64,000 bases of DNA from CBDCUI01 sp965223115 (GTDB taxonomy: Bacteria > Pseudomonadota > Gammaproteobacteria > UBA4575), in contig OZ244982.1 in the NCBI GenBank assembly GCA_965223115.1, forward strand, positions 2,418,001-2,482,000, written 5' to 3'. Both the position numbers and the translations under genes were made by a program. The stretch's first letter is position 1. The number at the start of each line of letters is the position of its first letter. The notes under the pieces are model-generated. The model had not been told where the DNA came from. It saw only the letters and a program-made list of their open reading frames with translations, and did not search any database. Of this stretch, positions 53,361 to 62,854 are shown piece by piece.

Positions 53361-53891
53361 ATGGCTCGTGTCACCGTGGAAGACTGTCTAGAAAATGTAG
53401 AAAATCGCTTTAAATTAGTGTTATTAGCAAGTAAACGAGCACGGCAATTGGCCTTAGGAACAGAACCACTTGTAGAGTGGGAAAATGATAAGCCTACAGT
53501 GGTTGCATTACGTGAGATCGCAGAAAATTTAGTAAATGATGAAATGATGCGAGAATCTTTGATGTCTCAACAAGTTGAAGAAGAGAAAGAATTGGCTGAA
53601 GACGACTTGGCTGCGGCTTTGCATGCGGAAATCAGTCGTGAATTAAATCAAACTAGTTCGGAACCGCCCGTTACTGCGGAGCCCATGAAACAATCAAGTG
53701 AGCCATCTACAATTCCTAGTGAACCTGCTCCTAGCAACTCTATATTTGGTAGCAATTTAAATTCTGCTACTGAAAGTAGTTTTAGTAATCCAGCAAAACC
53801 TGCACCCCAGGAGGCTCCCTCTGTTGAAGATCCCTCAGCCTCACCTATACCGCCAAAGCCGTCTAGCGAAGAAGGAGAGCAAGGGTTCTAG
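53361..53891 (+). CDS. rpoZ: RNA polymerase omega subunit with a long C-terminal extension
   Basis: Residues 1-75 are a normal omega subunit: MARVTVEDCLENVENRFKLV, LASKRARQLALG, and KPTVVALREIAENLV. Omega helps assemble RNA polymerase and forms part of a ppGpp site. The E. coli protein has 91 residues. This one has 176, with a tail of about 90 residues that is acidic, then rich in Ser, Pro, Glu and Ala (SSEPSTIPSEPAPSN) and probably disordered. The order gmk-rpoZ-spoT is the common one. Confidence 0.94.
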   Translation: MARVTVEDCLENVENRFKLVLLASKRARQLALGTEPLVEWENDKPTVVALREIAENLVNDEMMRESLMSQQVEEEKELAEDDLAAALHAEISRELNQTSSEPPVTAEPMKQSSEPSTIPSEPAPSNSIFGSNLNSATESSFSNPAKPAPQEAPSVEDPSASPIPPKPSSEEGEQGF

Positions 53892-53921
53892 GTCAGTTCC
53901 TAGTGCACCCATCATGAGGCA

Positions 53922-56090
53922 ATGGCTAGTGTTGCTGAATCCGCTAGCAATAGTATTACTGCAAAGCAGCCCTCACGTTTTTTAATCAGTGATTTATGTG
54001 CACTGCTTGAGACTTACTTAGAACCAGATCAAGTTAAGAGCATTTATCGCGCATATTTGTTCAGCGCCCATGCGCACGAAGGGCAGACTCGGCTTACTGG
54101 TGAGCCTTATATCTATCATCCAATTGCTGTAGCTAAAGTATTAGCTGAATTACGTATGGATGCGCAAACTATTGCTGCAGCGATTTTACATGATGTGATC
54201 GAAGATACAGAAACAGCAAAAGAACAAATCATAAATGAATTTGGTGCTGAGGTTGCAGATCTTGTTGACGGTGTGAGTAAGCTTACACATTTAGAATTTG
54301 AATCAAGATTAGAAGCTCAGGCAGAAAACTTTCGCAAAATGATGTTGGCGATGGTTAAAGATATTCGCGTGATTATTATTAAGCTTGCAGATCGATTACA
54401 TAATATGCGCACATTAGAAGTAATGAAATATAAAAAGCGCAAACGTATTGCACGTGAAACATTAGATATTTATGCACCGATGGCTTTACGATTAGGCATG
54501 CATGATTTACGTGTAGAACTAGAAGAATTGTCTTTTCAAACGCTGTGGCCTAAACGTTATGAGGTTTTGCGAGAAGCGATAAAACGTACTAATGTAAATC
54601 GAAAAGTTTTATTAGGAGAAGTTGAAAAAAATATTTGTGAAAGATTAGAACAAAAAAATATTGTCAGCAGAATATACGGACGTGAAAAAAATATATATAG
54701 CATTTATAGAAAGATGAAAGAAAAACGTCTGCAATTTTCGGAAGTATTTGATGTGTTTGCGTTTAGAATTGTTGTAGAGGATGTAGATACTTGTTATCGG
54801 GTAATTGGCGTAATACATAATTTATATAAACCTGTACCAGGGAAATTTAAAGACTATATTGCGATTCCTAAAAAAAATGCATACCAATCATTGCATACTA
54901 TTTTATTTGGTCCTAAAGGAATTCCTATTGAGGTGCAGGTTCGTTCAGAAGAAATGGATCGAGTTGCTCAATCAGGTATTGCAGCACACTGGATGTACAA
55001 AGTCGGCGATAGTAATCAAGTTTCGCCAAGTGCCCGAACACGAGAGTGGTTAAATACCGTTTCTGAAATGCAACATCGTTCAGGTGACTCACTCGAGTTC
55101 TTAGAGAGTGTGCGAGTAGATCTATTTCGTGATGAAATATATGTGTTTACACCAGCAGGTGACATTATGGAATTACCAATCAATGCTACTGCAGTTGATT
55201 TTGCCTACGCGGTGCATTCCGATGTTGGCAATCAATGTGTTGCGGCAAAGATTAATAGAAGATTAGAACCGCTTAGTACTGTGCTAACAAATGGTCAAAC
55301 TGTAGAAATTATTACTGCCCCTACAGGTCGTCCCAATCCTGCCTGGCTTAATTTTATTGTAACGGCCAAGGCTCGTTCAAATATTCGCAATTTTTTAAAG
55401 AATTTACAAAGAGATGAGGCCGCGGCATTAGGTAAGCGGTTACTTAATCAAGCATTAAGTGCCTATGGTAAAGATTGGAATGATATTACTCAGAAAGACA
55501 TTGCTAAGCTCCTTGAGGAGTTGCAACTTGAATCTGAGGAACAAGTATTCCAAGAGATTGGTTTAGGGAATCGCATGGCACCTTTTGTTGCAAAGCATCT
55601 AGTTTCGTTGCGTGGTCGTTGGATTAAGTTACGTCGTAAAAGTGAGACCAAACACCCGCTTGCTATTAGTGGTACAGAGGGCATGGTAGTGAGTTATGCG
55701 AAGTGTTGTCATCCCATACCAGGAGATTCCATTATTGGAATTATGACGGCTGGTAAAGGCTTAGTTATACACTATGTTAAATGCCGAAATACAAGGCGAG
55801 AAAAACATAGCCGTGATAAATGGATTCATGTTAATTGGTCACAAAATCCAGGTAGTGAATTTACAGCAGAAATTAGTGTAAAAACTGCAAATGAACGAGG
55901 AGTACTTGCAGTGGTTGCTGCCACAATTTCAGATCAAGGCTCGAATATTGAAAATATAGTATTTGAAGATAGGTTTGGTGCAACGACTACAATTACAGTT
56001 TTACTGACAGTAAAGAACCGTGATCATCTTGCGCAAATTATGCGAGCTATTCGTAAAACGCCAAAAATATATAAAGTTAAACGTAACTAA
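53922..56090 (+). CDS. spoT: Bifunctional (p)ppGpp synthetase/hydrolase SpoT
   Basis: The 722-residue protein has the full RelA/SpoT layout. The HD hydrolase domain includes HAHEGQTRLTGEPYIYHP and AAILHDVIEDTE, so hydrolysis should be active. The synthetase domain has RIYGREKNIYSIYRKMKEKR and PGKFKDYIAIPKKNAYQSLH. A TGS domain follows (DEIYVFTPAGDIMELP) and a C-terminal ACT domain (VVAATISDQGSNIENIVFED). An intact hydrolase block and its place after rpoZ identify it as SpoT rather than RelA. ridA follows 13 bases after the stop. Confidence 0.96.
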   Translation: MASVAESASNSITAKQPSRFLISDLCALLETYLEPDQVKSIYRAYLFSAHAHEGQTRLTGEPYIYHPIAVAKVLAELRMDAQTIAAAILHDVIEDTETAKEQIINEFGAEVADLVDGVSKLTHLEFESRLEAQAENFRKMMLAMVKDIRVIIIKLADRLHNMRTLEVMKYKKRKRIARETLDIYAPMALRLGMHDLRVELEELSFQTLWPKRYEVLREAIKRTNVNRKVLLGEVEKNICERLEQKNIVSRIYGREKNIYSIYRKMKEKRLQFSEVFDVFAFRIVVEDVDTCYRVIGVIHNLYKPVPGKFKDYIAIPKKNAYQSLHTILFGPKGIPIEVQVRSEEMDRVAQSGIAAHWMYKVGDSNQVSPSARTREWLNTVSEMQHRSGDSLEFLESVRVDLFRDEIYVFTPAGDIMELPINATAVDFAYAVHSDVGNQCVAAKINRRLEPLSTVLTNGQTVEIITAPTGRPNPAWLNFIVTAKARSNIRNFLKNLQRDEAAALGKRLLNQALSAYGKDWNDITQKDIAKLLEELQLESEEQVFQEIGLGNRMAPFVAKHLVSLRGRWIKLRRKSETKHPLAISGTEGMVVSYAKCCHPIPGDSIIGIMTAGKGLVIHYVKCRNTRREKHSRDKWIHVNWSQNPGSEFTAEISVKTANERGVLAVVAATISDQGSNIENIVFEDRFGATTTITVLLTVKNRDHLAQIMRAIRKTPKIYKVKRN

Positions 56091-56103
56091 TAAGGAGAAA
56101 TCA

Positions 56104-56490
56104 ATGGCGCGGGAGATAATTAATACTGAACATGCACCTCAGGCAATAGGGACATATTCACAAGCAGTAAAAGTAGGTACCACAGTATATTTATCTGGTC
56201 AGATACCATTAGACCCAAAAACCATGCAAATTACAGCACAGGACATGCAGGGACAAATACGGCAAGTGTTTGATAATTTGCAAGCTGTTTGTCAAGCAGC
56301 AAATGGTTCATTGAATGCAATTGTTAAATTAAATATATTTCTAACTGACCTTACTCATTTTCCATTAGTGAATGATATTATGTCGGAATATTTTTCACAG
56401 CCTTATCCAGCCCGCGCAGCAATAGGAGTGTCTTCTTTACCTAAAGGTGCTGGAGTTGAAATGGATGCAATTATGGAACTAGAGTTGTAA
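56104..56490 (+). CDS. ridA: RidA family enamine/imine deaminase
   Basis: The 128-residue product reads IINTEHAPQAIGTYSQAVKV, VYLSGQIPLDPKTM, VVK-type IVKLNIFLTDLTHFPLVND and YPARAAIGVSSLPKGAGVEM, the RidA/YjgF pattern with the catalytic arginine in PARAA. RidA hydrolyses reactive 2-aminoacrylate-type enamines. AAGGAG lies 6 bases before ATG 56104. A longer frame reaching back into spoT is not used. It sits in the usual spoT-ridA-recG order. Confidence 0.95.
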   Translation: MAREIINTEHAPQAIGTYSQAVKVGTTVYLSGQIPLDPKTMQITAQDMQGQIRQVFDNLQAVCQAANGSLNAIVKLNIFLTDLTHFPLVNDIMSEYFSQPYPARAAIGVSSLPKGAGVEMDAIMELEL

Positions 56491-56708
56491 TAGAAATATT
56501 TAAATATCTTAAACGCTTTACCTAGGTATTTTATTTTCTCTCGATACCACGAGTTTTTCACTTTTTTGTATGCAGTGTAAAATTCTAAATTTATCAGACT
56601 GGCTACGTATAGTATTAAGTTGTGAATAAACGAATATAGGTAGCCCAGAAAGGTTTTTTAAGAATGAACCTTAAAATGGATTTTTAAGATATATCCGTAA
56701 TCAAGCAC

Positions 56709-58793
56709 TTGAAAGACAAAACATTTCCATCTGTAGAGAATTTAAAAGGTGTAGGCTCACGGATTGCCGAACGTTTGGCACGGTTGCATATATTCACAAT
56801 TCAGGATTTGTTATTTCATTTACCCATACGTTACCAGGATAGAACAAGAATTCGTTCTATTGCGGCTTTACGCCCTGGTGATGAAAGCGTAGTAATAGGC
56901 ACAGTAGAGCATAGCGAAATCGTATATAGAAAAAGACGTATGTTGCTAGTAAGTGTAGACGATGGTACCGGAAGAATACTGTTACGGTTTTTTTATTTTA
57001 ATAATGCACAACGTGAAAATTTTTCTCGTGGAGTCAATATTAGATGTTTTGGTGAAATTCGGCGAGGCCTAAAAGGGCCTGAAATGGTGCACCCAGAATA
57101 TGAAATTCAGCATGAATACGATACGGCAAAAGTAGAAGATCATCTAACTCCGATATATCCAACTACTGAGGGTTTGCACCAGTTAAGTTTACGTCGCCTG
57201 ACATCACAAGCTTTGCAATGGCTTAAGAGTGAAGATGCTGTAGGGCTTGATCTCTTGCCGGTTCCTCCTGAAATTGATGGTCAACGAGTATCCATAGAAG
57301 ATGCTTTGCAGTTTGTGCACCGTCCACCTCCAGATGCAGATACTGAATCACTTGCTTTAGGGAAGCACGCAATGCAACGTAGGCTTGCATTTGAGGAATT
57401 ACTTGCACAGCAATTAAGTCTTTCTAAGCTACGTTTACAGATGCAAAAGCAATCTGCGATTGCAGTTAATGCACAAGGAACGCTCTATACTAAATTACTT
57501 AATAGCCTTGAGTTTAGTCTTACCAATGCTCAGCAACGCGTTATCAATACAGTATTTTCCGATTTAAAACATGACTATCCCATGTTGCGTTTAATTCAAG
57601 GTGATGTAGGAAGTGGTAAGACATTAATCGCAATAGCCGCTTGTTTGCAAGTAATTGAAGCGGGTTACCAAGCAGTCATGATGGCGCCAACAGAAATATT
57701 AGCAGAACAGCATTTAAGAAATTTTTCTACATGGTTAGAACCTATGGGAATAAATCTTGCCTGGTTATCTGGCAAGTTGACTGCCAGTAAAGCTAATGAA
57801 ATGAAAGAACTTATTTCAACAGGCACTGCAAATGCAATAGTTGGAACGCATGCTTTATTTCAAGAAGGAGTAAAGTTTAAAAATTTAGCTTTAGTAGTGA
57901 TAGATGAACAACATCGTTTTGGTGTACACCAGCGTTTGGCATTACGTGAAAAAGGTGTGCAAGATGGTATGTATCCTCATCAGTTGATTATGACTGCAAC
58001 ACCCATTCCAAGAACTTTGGCCATGACAGCATATGCAGACTTGGATTATTCAATCATCAATGAATTACCCCCAGGACGTAAACCTATTAGTACAATTGCA
58101 GTTCCCATGGAGAGGCGAGAAGAAGTGGTAAAGCGTGTTGCAAATGCTTGCCGCAATGGTCAACAAGCCTATTGGGTATGCACCTTAGTAGAAGAATCAG
58201 AAGCAATGCAATGTCAGGCTGCCGAAGATGTATATAGAGAGCTGAAACAGTTGTTACGCGGTGTAAGGGTCGGGCTTGTGCATGGACGCATGAAAGGTAA
58301 AGAAAAAGATGCTGTCATGCAGACGTTTGTAAAGCGAGACATTGATTTGTTAGTTGCTACTACCGTTATAGAGGTAGGGGTCGATGTCCCTAATGCTAGT
58401 TTAATGATTATAGAAAATGCAGAGCGCTTGGGTTTGGCACAATTACATCAATTGCGTGGCAGAGTGGGAAGGGGTAGTGAAGAAAGTAGCTGTGTATTGT
58501 TATTTGATCCACCACTTACAGACAATGCTAAGATGCGTATTGATACGATGCGAAATACCAATGATGGATTCAAAGTCGCGCAAGTTGATTTAGAAATCAG
58601 AGGTCCTGGAGAAGTGCTGGGGACACGTCAAACGGGCATGCTACAGCTTCGTATTGCCAATATTATGCGTGATCAAGATCTTATTCCATTGGTACAGGAA
58701 ACTGCAAAGCTGCTGCAAGCAAAGCACCCACAAAGAGTAGATGCAGTAATTCAGAGATGGTTAAGTAAATCGATAGAGTTTGGTCAAGTATAA
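56709..58793 (+). CDS. recG: ATP-dependent DNA helicase RecG
   Basis: RecG remodels stalled replication forks and branched DNA. The 694-residue protein has the N-terminal wedge domain (LKGVGSRIAERLARLHIFTI) and an OB fold. Helicase motifs follow: QGDVGSGKTLIA (Walker A), VIDEQHRFGVHQR (Walker B), MTATPIPRTLAMTAYADLD, and LHQLRGRVGRGSEESSCVLL. The start is TTG at 56709, as no in-frame ATG is near, and the ribosome site is weak, so it may be translated at a low level. A 218-base spacer separates it from ridA. Confidence 0.95.
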   Translation: MKDKTFPSVENLKGVGSRIAERLARLHIFTIQDLLFHLPIRYQDRTRIRSIAALRPGDESVVIGTVEHSEIVYRKRRMLLVSVDDGTGRILLRFFYFNNAQRENFSRGVNIRCFGEIRRGLKGPEMVHPEYEIQHEYDTAKVEDHLTPIYPTTEGLHQLSLRRLTSQALQWLKSEDAVGLDLLPVPPEIDGQRVSIEDALQFVHRPPPDADTESLALGKHAMQRRLAFEELLAQQLSLSKLRLQMQKQSAIAVNAQGTLYTKLLNSLEFSLTNAQQRVINTVFSDLKHDYPMLRLIQGDVGSGKTLIAIAACLQVIEAGYQAVMMAPTEILAEQHLRNFSTWLEPMGINLAWLSGKLTASKANEMKELISTGTANAIVGTHALFQEGVKFKNLALVVIDEQHRFGVHQRLALREKGVQDGMYPHQLIMTATPIPRTLAMTAYADLDYSIINELPPGRKPISTIAVPMERREEVVKRVANACRNGQQAYWVCTLVEESEAMQCQAAEDVYRELKQLLRGVRVGLVHGRMKGKEKDAVMQTFVKRDIDLLVATTVIEVGVDVPNASLMIIENAERLGLAQLHQLRGRVGRGSEESSCVLLFDPPLTDNAKMRIDTMRNTNDGFKVAQVDLEIRGPGEVLGTRQTGMLQLRIANIMRDQDLIPLVQETAKLLQAKHPQRVDAVIQRWLSKSIEFGQV

Positions 58794-58820
58794 GAACTTA
58801 AAATAGTAAATTGTTAGTTA

Positions 58821-59114
58821 CTAAATACCAAAAGTACCAATCAACATGGTAACAATATAAATCCCTGTTAAACCAAGCAAGGCCAATAGTGAAATGGTTT
58901 TTAACCAACTGGAATTACCAATAGAAATACCTCCAATACTAAATATAAGTCCAATGACTGCAATTGCAAATGACATCCAAAACAACACATTTACACAAGT
59001 AGTTTGGCATGTGCGTCCGTCGAATGTGCCAGATAATAATTGTGTAACTAAGAAGATAGCTAATACCCAGCTTATTAAAGCGCTAAAGAAAGAAATTGAT
59101 GAATTTAATGTCAT
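58821..59114 (-). CDS. Small membrane protein, unknown function
   Basis: The 97-residue product has three hydrophobic segments (FFSALISWVLAIFLVTQLL, VLFWMSFAIAVIGLIFSIGG and ISLLALLGLTGIYIVTML). A short loop with two cysteines (DGRTCQTTCVNV) follows the first segment. It is the third gene of a likely minus-strand operon after the Rieske protein and the BASS transporter, and it converges with recG. I do not recognise the family. Confidence 0.6.
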   Translation of the reverse strand: MTLNSSISFFSALISWVLAIFLVTQLLSGTFDGRTCQTTCVNVLFWMSFAIAVIGLIFSIGGISIGNSSWLKTISLLALLGLTGIYIVTMLIGTFGI

Positions 59115-59135
59115 AAATCGAACTCACTAATCAAG

Positions 59136-60056
59136 TTATTTGTTGTTGCTATGTCTAGACCACATTGCTGCAAAAAATGCTCCAGACAGATTATGCCATA
59201 TAGAAAAAATTGCGCCAGGTAATGCCGCTATGGGCTGAAAATATTGGCTTGCTAACGCCACAGCTAAGCCAGAATTCTGCATTCCCACTTCTATTGCAAG
59301 GGTTTTGCAAACCTTGGTGCTATAACCCAGCAAGTAGCCCGCTACATAAGCCGTAAGTAATCCAACTAAGTTGTGTAATACAACTGCAAATATTATTAAT
59401 GTAGCCAAATTTTGTAGCTTTGCTTGATTGCTCGCTACAATGATTGCAATGATAAAACATATGAAAATAACAGAAATGCTGGGGAATACATGTACCACAG
59501 ACGTATACTTTGAGCTTAAAAGATAATTAATAAGTACACCTAGCCCTACAGGTAATACAACAACTTTGAGTATACTCAGCATCATTGAAAACAAAGGGAC
59601 ATCTACACTTGTTCCAATGTACAACCAAGTAAGCATGGGTGTTGCGATGATTGCTAATAAAGTAGAGGCTGTCGTTAATGCAATGGAAAGTGCAACATTG
59701 CCACCTGCTAAGTAACACACCACATTAGAAGCTGTGCCTCCTGGGCAAGCACCGACGAGAATCATACCTGCAAGTAATGGTAAGGCAAGTCCTAAAGAGT
59801 GCCCAATAAACCATGCAGTAAACGGCATAATTAAAAACTGTAAAGCTAAACCTATCATAACAACCTTTTTTAATTTAATGAGCTGAATAAAGTCGTTTGG
59901 TTTAAGTGTAATACCCATACCAAACATGACTACGGCTAAAAGGTAAATGATTGTTGGTCTAAAAGAGAGAAATAATTCTGGTTTTAAGTATGAAATTGCT
60001 GAAAGCGATACAGCCCAAACTGGAAATAATCTGTTAAAACGTTCAAGTATATACAT
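59136..60056 (-). CDS. BASS-family (bile acid:sodium symporter-like) transporter
   Basis: The 306-residue protein has about ten hydrophobic segments and the family motifs VVMFGMGITLKPNDFIQLI near the N-terminus, GACPGGTASNVVCYLAGGNV in the middle, and IEVGMQNSGLAVALASQYF near the C-terminus. BASS proteins carry organic anions such as pantoate or keto acids with sodium; the substrate here is unknown. It is 5 bases downstream of the Rieske gene, so they are co-transcribed. Confidence 0.9.
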   Translation of the reverse strand: MYILERFNRLFPVWAVSLSAISYLKPELFLSFRPTIIYLLAVVMFGMGITLKPNDFIQLIKLKKVVMIGLALQFLIMPFTAWFIGHSLGLALPLLAGMILVGACPGGTASNVVCYLAGGNVALSIALTTASTLLAIIATPMLTWLYIGTSVDVPLFSMMLSILKVVVLPVGLGVLINYLLSSKYTSVVHVFPSISVIFICFIIAIIVASNQAKLQNLATLIIFAVVLHNLVGLLTAYVAGYLLGYSTKVCKTLAIEVGMQNSGLAVALASQYFQPIAALPGAIFSIWHNLSGAFFAAMWSRHSNNK

Positions 60057-60061
60057 TTATA

Positions 60062-60403
60062 TTAATCTAATAAAAAAATAACACCGTTGTCGATAACAAA
60101 ATCTAGCGCATGAAGACTTTGTTTTTGGCATGGCCCATATATACAAAGACCATCTTCTATTTGAAATAAGGCGCCATGATTTGCACACATTATGTAGCTG
60201 TTATCTTCATTTAAAAAATTATTTGGGGTCCAATCTAATGGGCTTAATGTATGTGGGCATGAATTTTTATATATGAAAATACGCTTATTCTTTTTGACGA
60301 CAATGATATTCTTCTCTACATTCTTATATGTGATAATTATGCCTTTACTGCTGGGGTCAGGTAATTCATCATAGCGAAATAGTTTTTTGCGTTGTGTAGG
60401 CAT
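60062..60403 (-). CDS. Rieske [2Fe-2S] protein
   Basis: The 113-residue protein carries the Rieske cluster ligands Cys49 and His51 (SCPHTLSP) and Cys73 and His76 (CANHGALF). Such small soluble Rieske proteins act as electron carriers or as parts of dioxygenase-like systems. Two extra cysteines at about 87 and 92 (LCIYGPC) follow the second motif. It has no signal peptide. It starts the operon with the BASS transporter and diverges from the SnoaL-like gene. Confidence 0.9.
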   Translation of the reverse strand: MPTQRKKLFRYDELPDPSSKGIIITYKNVEKNIIVVKKNKRIFIYKNSCPHTLSPLDWTPNNFLNEDNSYIMCANHGALFQIEDGLCIYGPCQKQSLHALDFVIDNGVIFLLD

Positions 60404-60443
60404 GTAGCTATCGGTTTAAATTTTTTAAATATAGAATAGATAT

Positions 60444-60884
60444 ATGGAAAATCCATTAGGCTTTAGAACTTCGGACCTCGCTGAAGACGCATTTTATTTG
60501 GCGTTTGAGTCAGGTGATATAGAAATGATGATGTCAGTATGGTCAAGTGATAAAGAGGTTAGCTGTATTCATCCGGGTGGAGCACCATTGGAGAGCTTGG
60601 AAAATATTAGGGATAGCTGGATGCAAATATTTTCTCATGAGAAAAACGTTACATTTGAGCTTAAACATAAAAAAGTAATGATAGAAAAAAATATCGCAAT
60701 CCATCGCATCATAGAAGTAATTTCGTTAAATGGAAAAGTTTCATCAGAGATTGTGGCAACAAATATATATTGTAAGACAAATAGTGGCTGGAATATGATA
60801 CTTCATCATGCATCGCCAGAAGTGCATTCTAGTTTTGAGTTTGCAGATCTGAACGATATAGATGAAACTCATACAATGCATTAA
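60444..60884 (+). CDS. SnoaL-like/DUF4440-type small protein
   Basis: The 146-residue product has the NTF2-like pattern AFYLAFESGDIEMMMSVWSS, CIHPGGAPLESLENIRDSW and WNMILHHASP. It begins DLAEDAFYLAFESGD, typical of SnoaL-like proteins that bind or convert small hydrophobic molecules. The catalytic role is unknown. It diverges from the Rieske gene. Its stop codon lies inside a 20-base tandem repeat that also contains the stop of the converging antiporter gene. Confidence 0.8.
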   Translation: MENPLGFRTSDLAEDAFYLAFESGDIEMMMSVWSSDKEVSCIHPGGAPLESLENIRDSWMQIFSHEKNVTFELKHKKVMIEKNIAIHRIIEVISLNGKVSSEIVATNIYCKTNSGWNMILHHASPEVHSSFEFADLNDIDETHTMH

Positions 60885-60918
60885 TTATCATACACATACA
60901 TTAATTATCATACACATA
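60879..60918. repeat. Two adjacent 20-base direct repeats at a gene junction
   Basis: CATTAATTATCATACACATA occurs twice without a gap (60879-60898 and 60899-60918). The first copy contains the stop of the SnoaL-like gene (plus), and the second contains the stop and last four codons of the antiporter-type gene (minus). Confidence 0.95.
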
Positions 60919-62622
60919 ATAAAAAATTAAATACGCCCCTAATAAAAACGCAACCCACATCACCATACTTCCAGTTGGCCACGTTTTGGATAATATCCCT
61001 TGTGGTCCGTGATGTCGGTGTAAATAAGAACCCATACGAAAAGATAATTTTTTAATGGTTTCTAACAACAGCAGCTCACCAACAGCAAAAATTGTCATAA
61101 TAAATCTTGCAACAGCAGCGCCTGGCTTACGGTAAAACCAATCGAAGTCGATATTAGTAGATGGGATCTCTGGAGGATAAATTTTTGTACGATATAAAAT
61201 GACAAAAGCCAATGCAGAGAATAAAAGCAACTGTAATTGTGTAATGACATGTGTAGTAGTGTATGGTGTGAAGTCTACTGTAAAAGGTAAAATCGCATAC
61301 AATGGAGCTGGGTAGATACCTATTGCAATGCAGAGAAATGCAGTAATAGCCATAGCTGCCAGCATGTTCAGTGGAGCCTCGGCACAACGTTTTCCACTAT
61401 CATGTGCAAAAAATGTAAAGAAAGGTATTTTGATTCCTGAATGGTCTAAAACCCCAGCTGAGGCAAACAGCAATACCAACCAAATCAACCAATACCCTTC
61501 ATCAGCTGCTGCAGTGAGTATCATAGACTTAGATACAAAGCCGCTAAACAATGGAAACGCAGAGATAGACAAAGAGCCCACAATACAAAATATCGTGGTC
61601 CAAGGCATAGACTTATATAAGCCCCCTAATTCTGAGGCTTTAATGGTTCCAACTCGGTGTAAGACTGCGCCCATACTCATAAACAGTAATGCTTTATAGA
61701 GAATATGTGCGAATGCATGTGCAGCTGTGCCATTCAATGCTAGTTCTGTTCCTACACCCACACCAACAACCATGAATCCCAATTGATTGTTAAGGCTATA
61801 AGATAAAACTTTGCGCATATTATTCTCTATGACAGCAAAAAAGATTGGAAAAGCTGTCATTATGGCGCCAATCCATATCAATTCTTCTGTACCTGCATAG
61901 CCACGTGCAAGTGCATAAACGGCAAGCTTCGTTGTATATACGGACAAAGCCACTGTCCCCGTAGGACTGGCTTCCGGATAAGCATCTTGTAACCAGTTGT
62001 GTAACAAAGGAAATGCACATTTAATGCCAAATGCAAGAAGAATAAGCATGCCCGCCACACTATCAATACCGAGGTGATCGAATGCTAGTGAGCCTGTGTC
62101 TTGATAATGAAAGATAGCTCCAGCAAGTAATAATAAGCCTGAACTCACATGAATAATTAAGTAGCGTAAGCCAACGGAATAAGCTCGAGACGAGTTTTTA
62201 TTAGTCCAAATAATAAAGGCTGAAGCTATAGCTGTAATTTCCCAATAGATGAATACAGTAAGTAAGTCACCCGCCAGTACAGCGCCAACCGCAGCACCTG
62301 CATAAATAAATGTTGCGGCAGTTTCAAAAATATTTTTTTGATGGATAGAATAAAGTGCAACTATAAATAATGCGATGTGGAAAATAAGAGTAAAAATAAA
62401 ACTTAAATGGTCTAGTCGTAATAAAGTAAGTTGCAGAGAAAAAATTTGATAGTTTCCATATTCGCCATGTGGGATGCTGAGTAAAGCGGTAAGTGCTGCT
62501 ATGGGAAGGGCAAGGCAAAATATTTTTCTTAAACTTTGGTGTGGTATGAGGAAGGTTACAACTCCACCAATAATTAAGATTAATGCGGGGTGGAATATAA
62601 TACTAGTCATAGTAATTCTCAT
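60901..62622 (-). CDS. Proton-conducting membrane transporter, MnhD/NuoM-like subunit
   Basis: The 573-residue protein has about 14 hydrophobic segments and the proton-antiporter core pattern HNWLQDAYPEASPTGTVALS followed by YTTKLAVYALARG. These are found in MrpD/MnhD and Complex I NuoM/NuoL-type subunits. It ends with a long C-terminal tail. With the next two genes it forms a minus-strand group of two such subunits and a small membrane protein, a module seen in several gammaproteobacteria. The ion carried cannot be decided. An in-frame ATG at 62610 is a possible alternative start. Confidence 0.85.
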   Translation of the reverse strand: MRITMTSIIFHPALILIIGGVVTFLIPHQSLRKIFCLALPIAALTALLSIPHGEYGNYQIFSLQLTLLRLDHLSFIFTLIFHIALFIVALYSIHQKNIFETAATFIYAGAAVGAVLAGDLLTVFIYWEITAIASAFIIWTNKNSSRAYSVGLRYLIIHVSSGLLLLAGAIFHYQDTGSLAFDHLGIDSVAGMLILLAFGIKCAFPLLHNWLQDAYPEASPTGTVALSVYTTKLAVYALARGYAGTEELIWIGAIMTAFPIFFAVIENNMRKVLSYSLNNQLGFMVVGVGVGTELALNGTAAHAFAHILYKALLFMSMGAVLHRVGTIKASELGGLYKSMPWTTIFCIVGSLSISAFPLFSGFVSKSMILTAAADEGYWLIWLVLLFASAGVLDHSGIKIPFFTFFAHDSGKRCAEAPLNMLAAMAITAFLCIAIGIYPAPLYAILPFTVDFTPYTTTHVITQLQLLLFSALAFVILYRTKIYPPEIPSTNIDFDWFYRKPGAAVARFIMTIFAVGELLLLETIKKLSFRMGSYLHRHHGPQGILSKTWPTGSMVMWVAFLLGAYLIFYYVYDN

Positions 62623-62854
62623 CCCGCTTTATAATTTTGCGTAACAGTTTTGCACTAAAAATTATGCAGCTATACGCTAAAAAGCCAAACCAAGCAAAGA
62701 AGCCAAACCAGTTTTCAAATGAAAAATGCGTATGTTTGTGGTAGAAAAAATCAGCAATTAATAATAAAAAACATACAAAATATAATATGTAAAGAATTTT
62801 GCTGATGTTGCTTTGATCATCTAGCCAATAAGACTTGTCTTTATATGTTTTCAT
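62603..62854 (-). CDS. Small two-helix membrane protein of the antiporter module
   Basis: The 83-residue product has two membrane segments (ILYILYFVCFLLLIADFFYH and FFAWFGFLAYSCIIFSAKLL) and a polar N-terminus with WLDDQSN. It ends RKIIKRDENYYD. Similar small proteins occur between two MnhD-like genes in other gammaproteobacteria, so it is probably a fixed part of the complex. Its start overlaps the upstream subunit gene by 4 bases (ATGA), and its stop overlaps the next gene by 20 bases. The three genes are therefore tightly coupled. Confidence 0.75.
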   Translation of the reverse strand: MKTYKDKSYWLDDQSNISKILYILYFVCFLLLIADFFYHKHTHFSFENWFGFFAWFGFLAYSCIIFSAKLLRKIIKRDENYYD

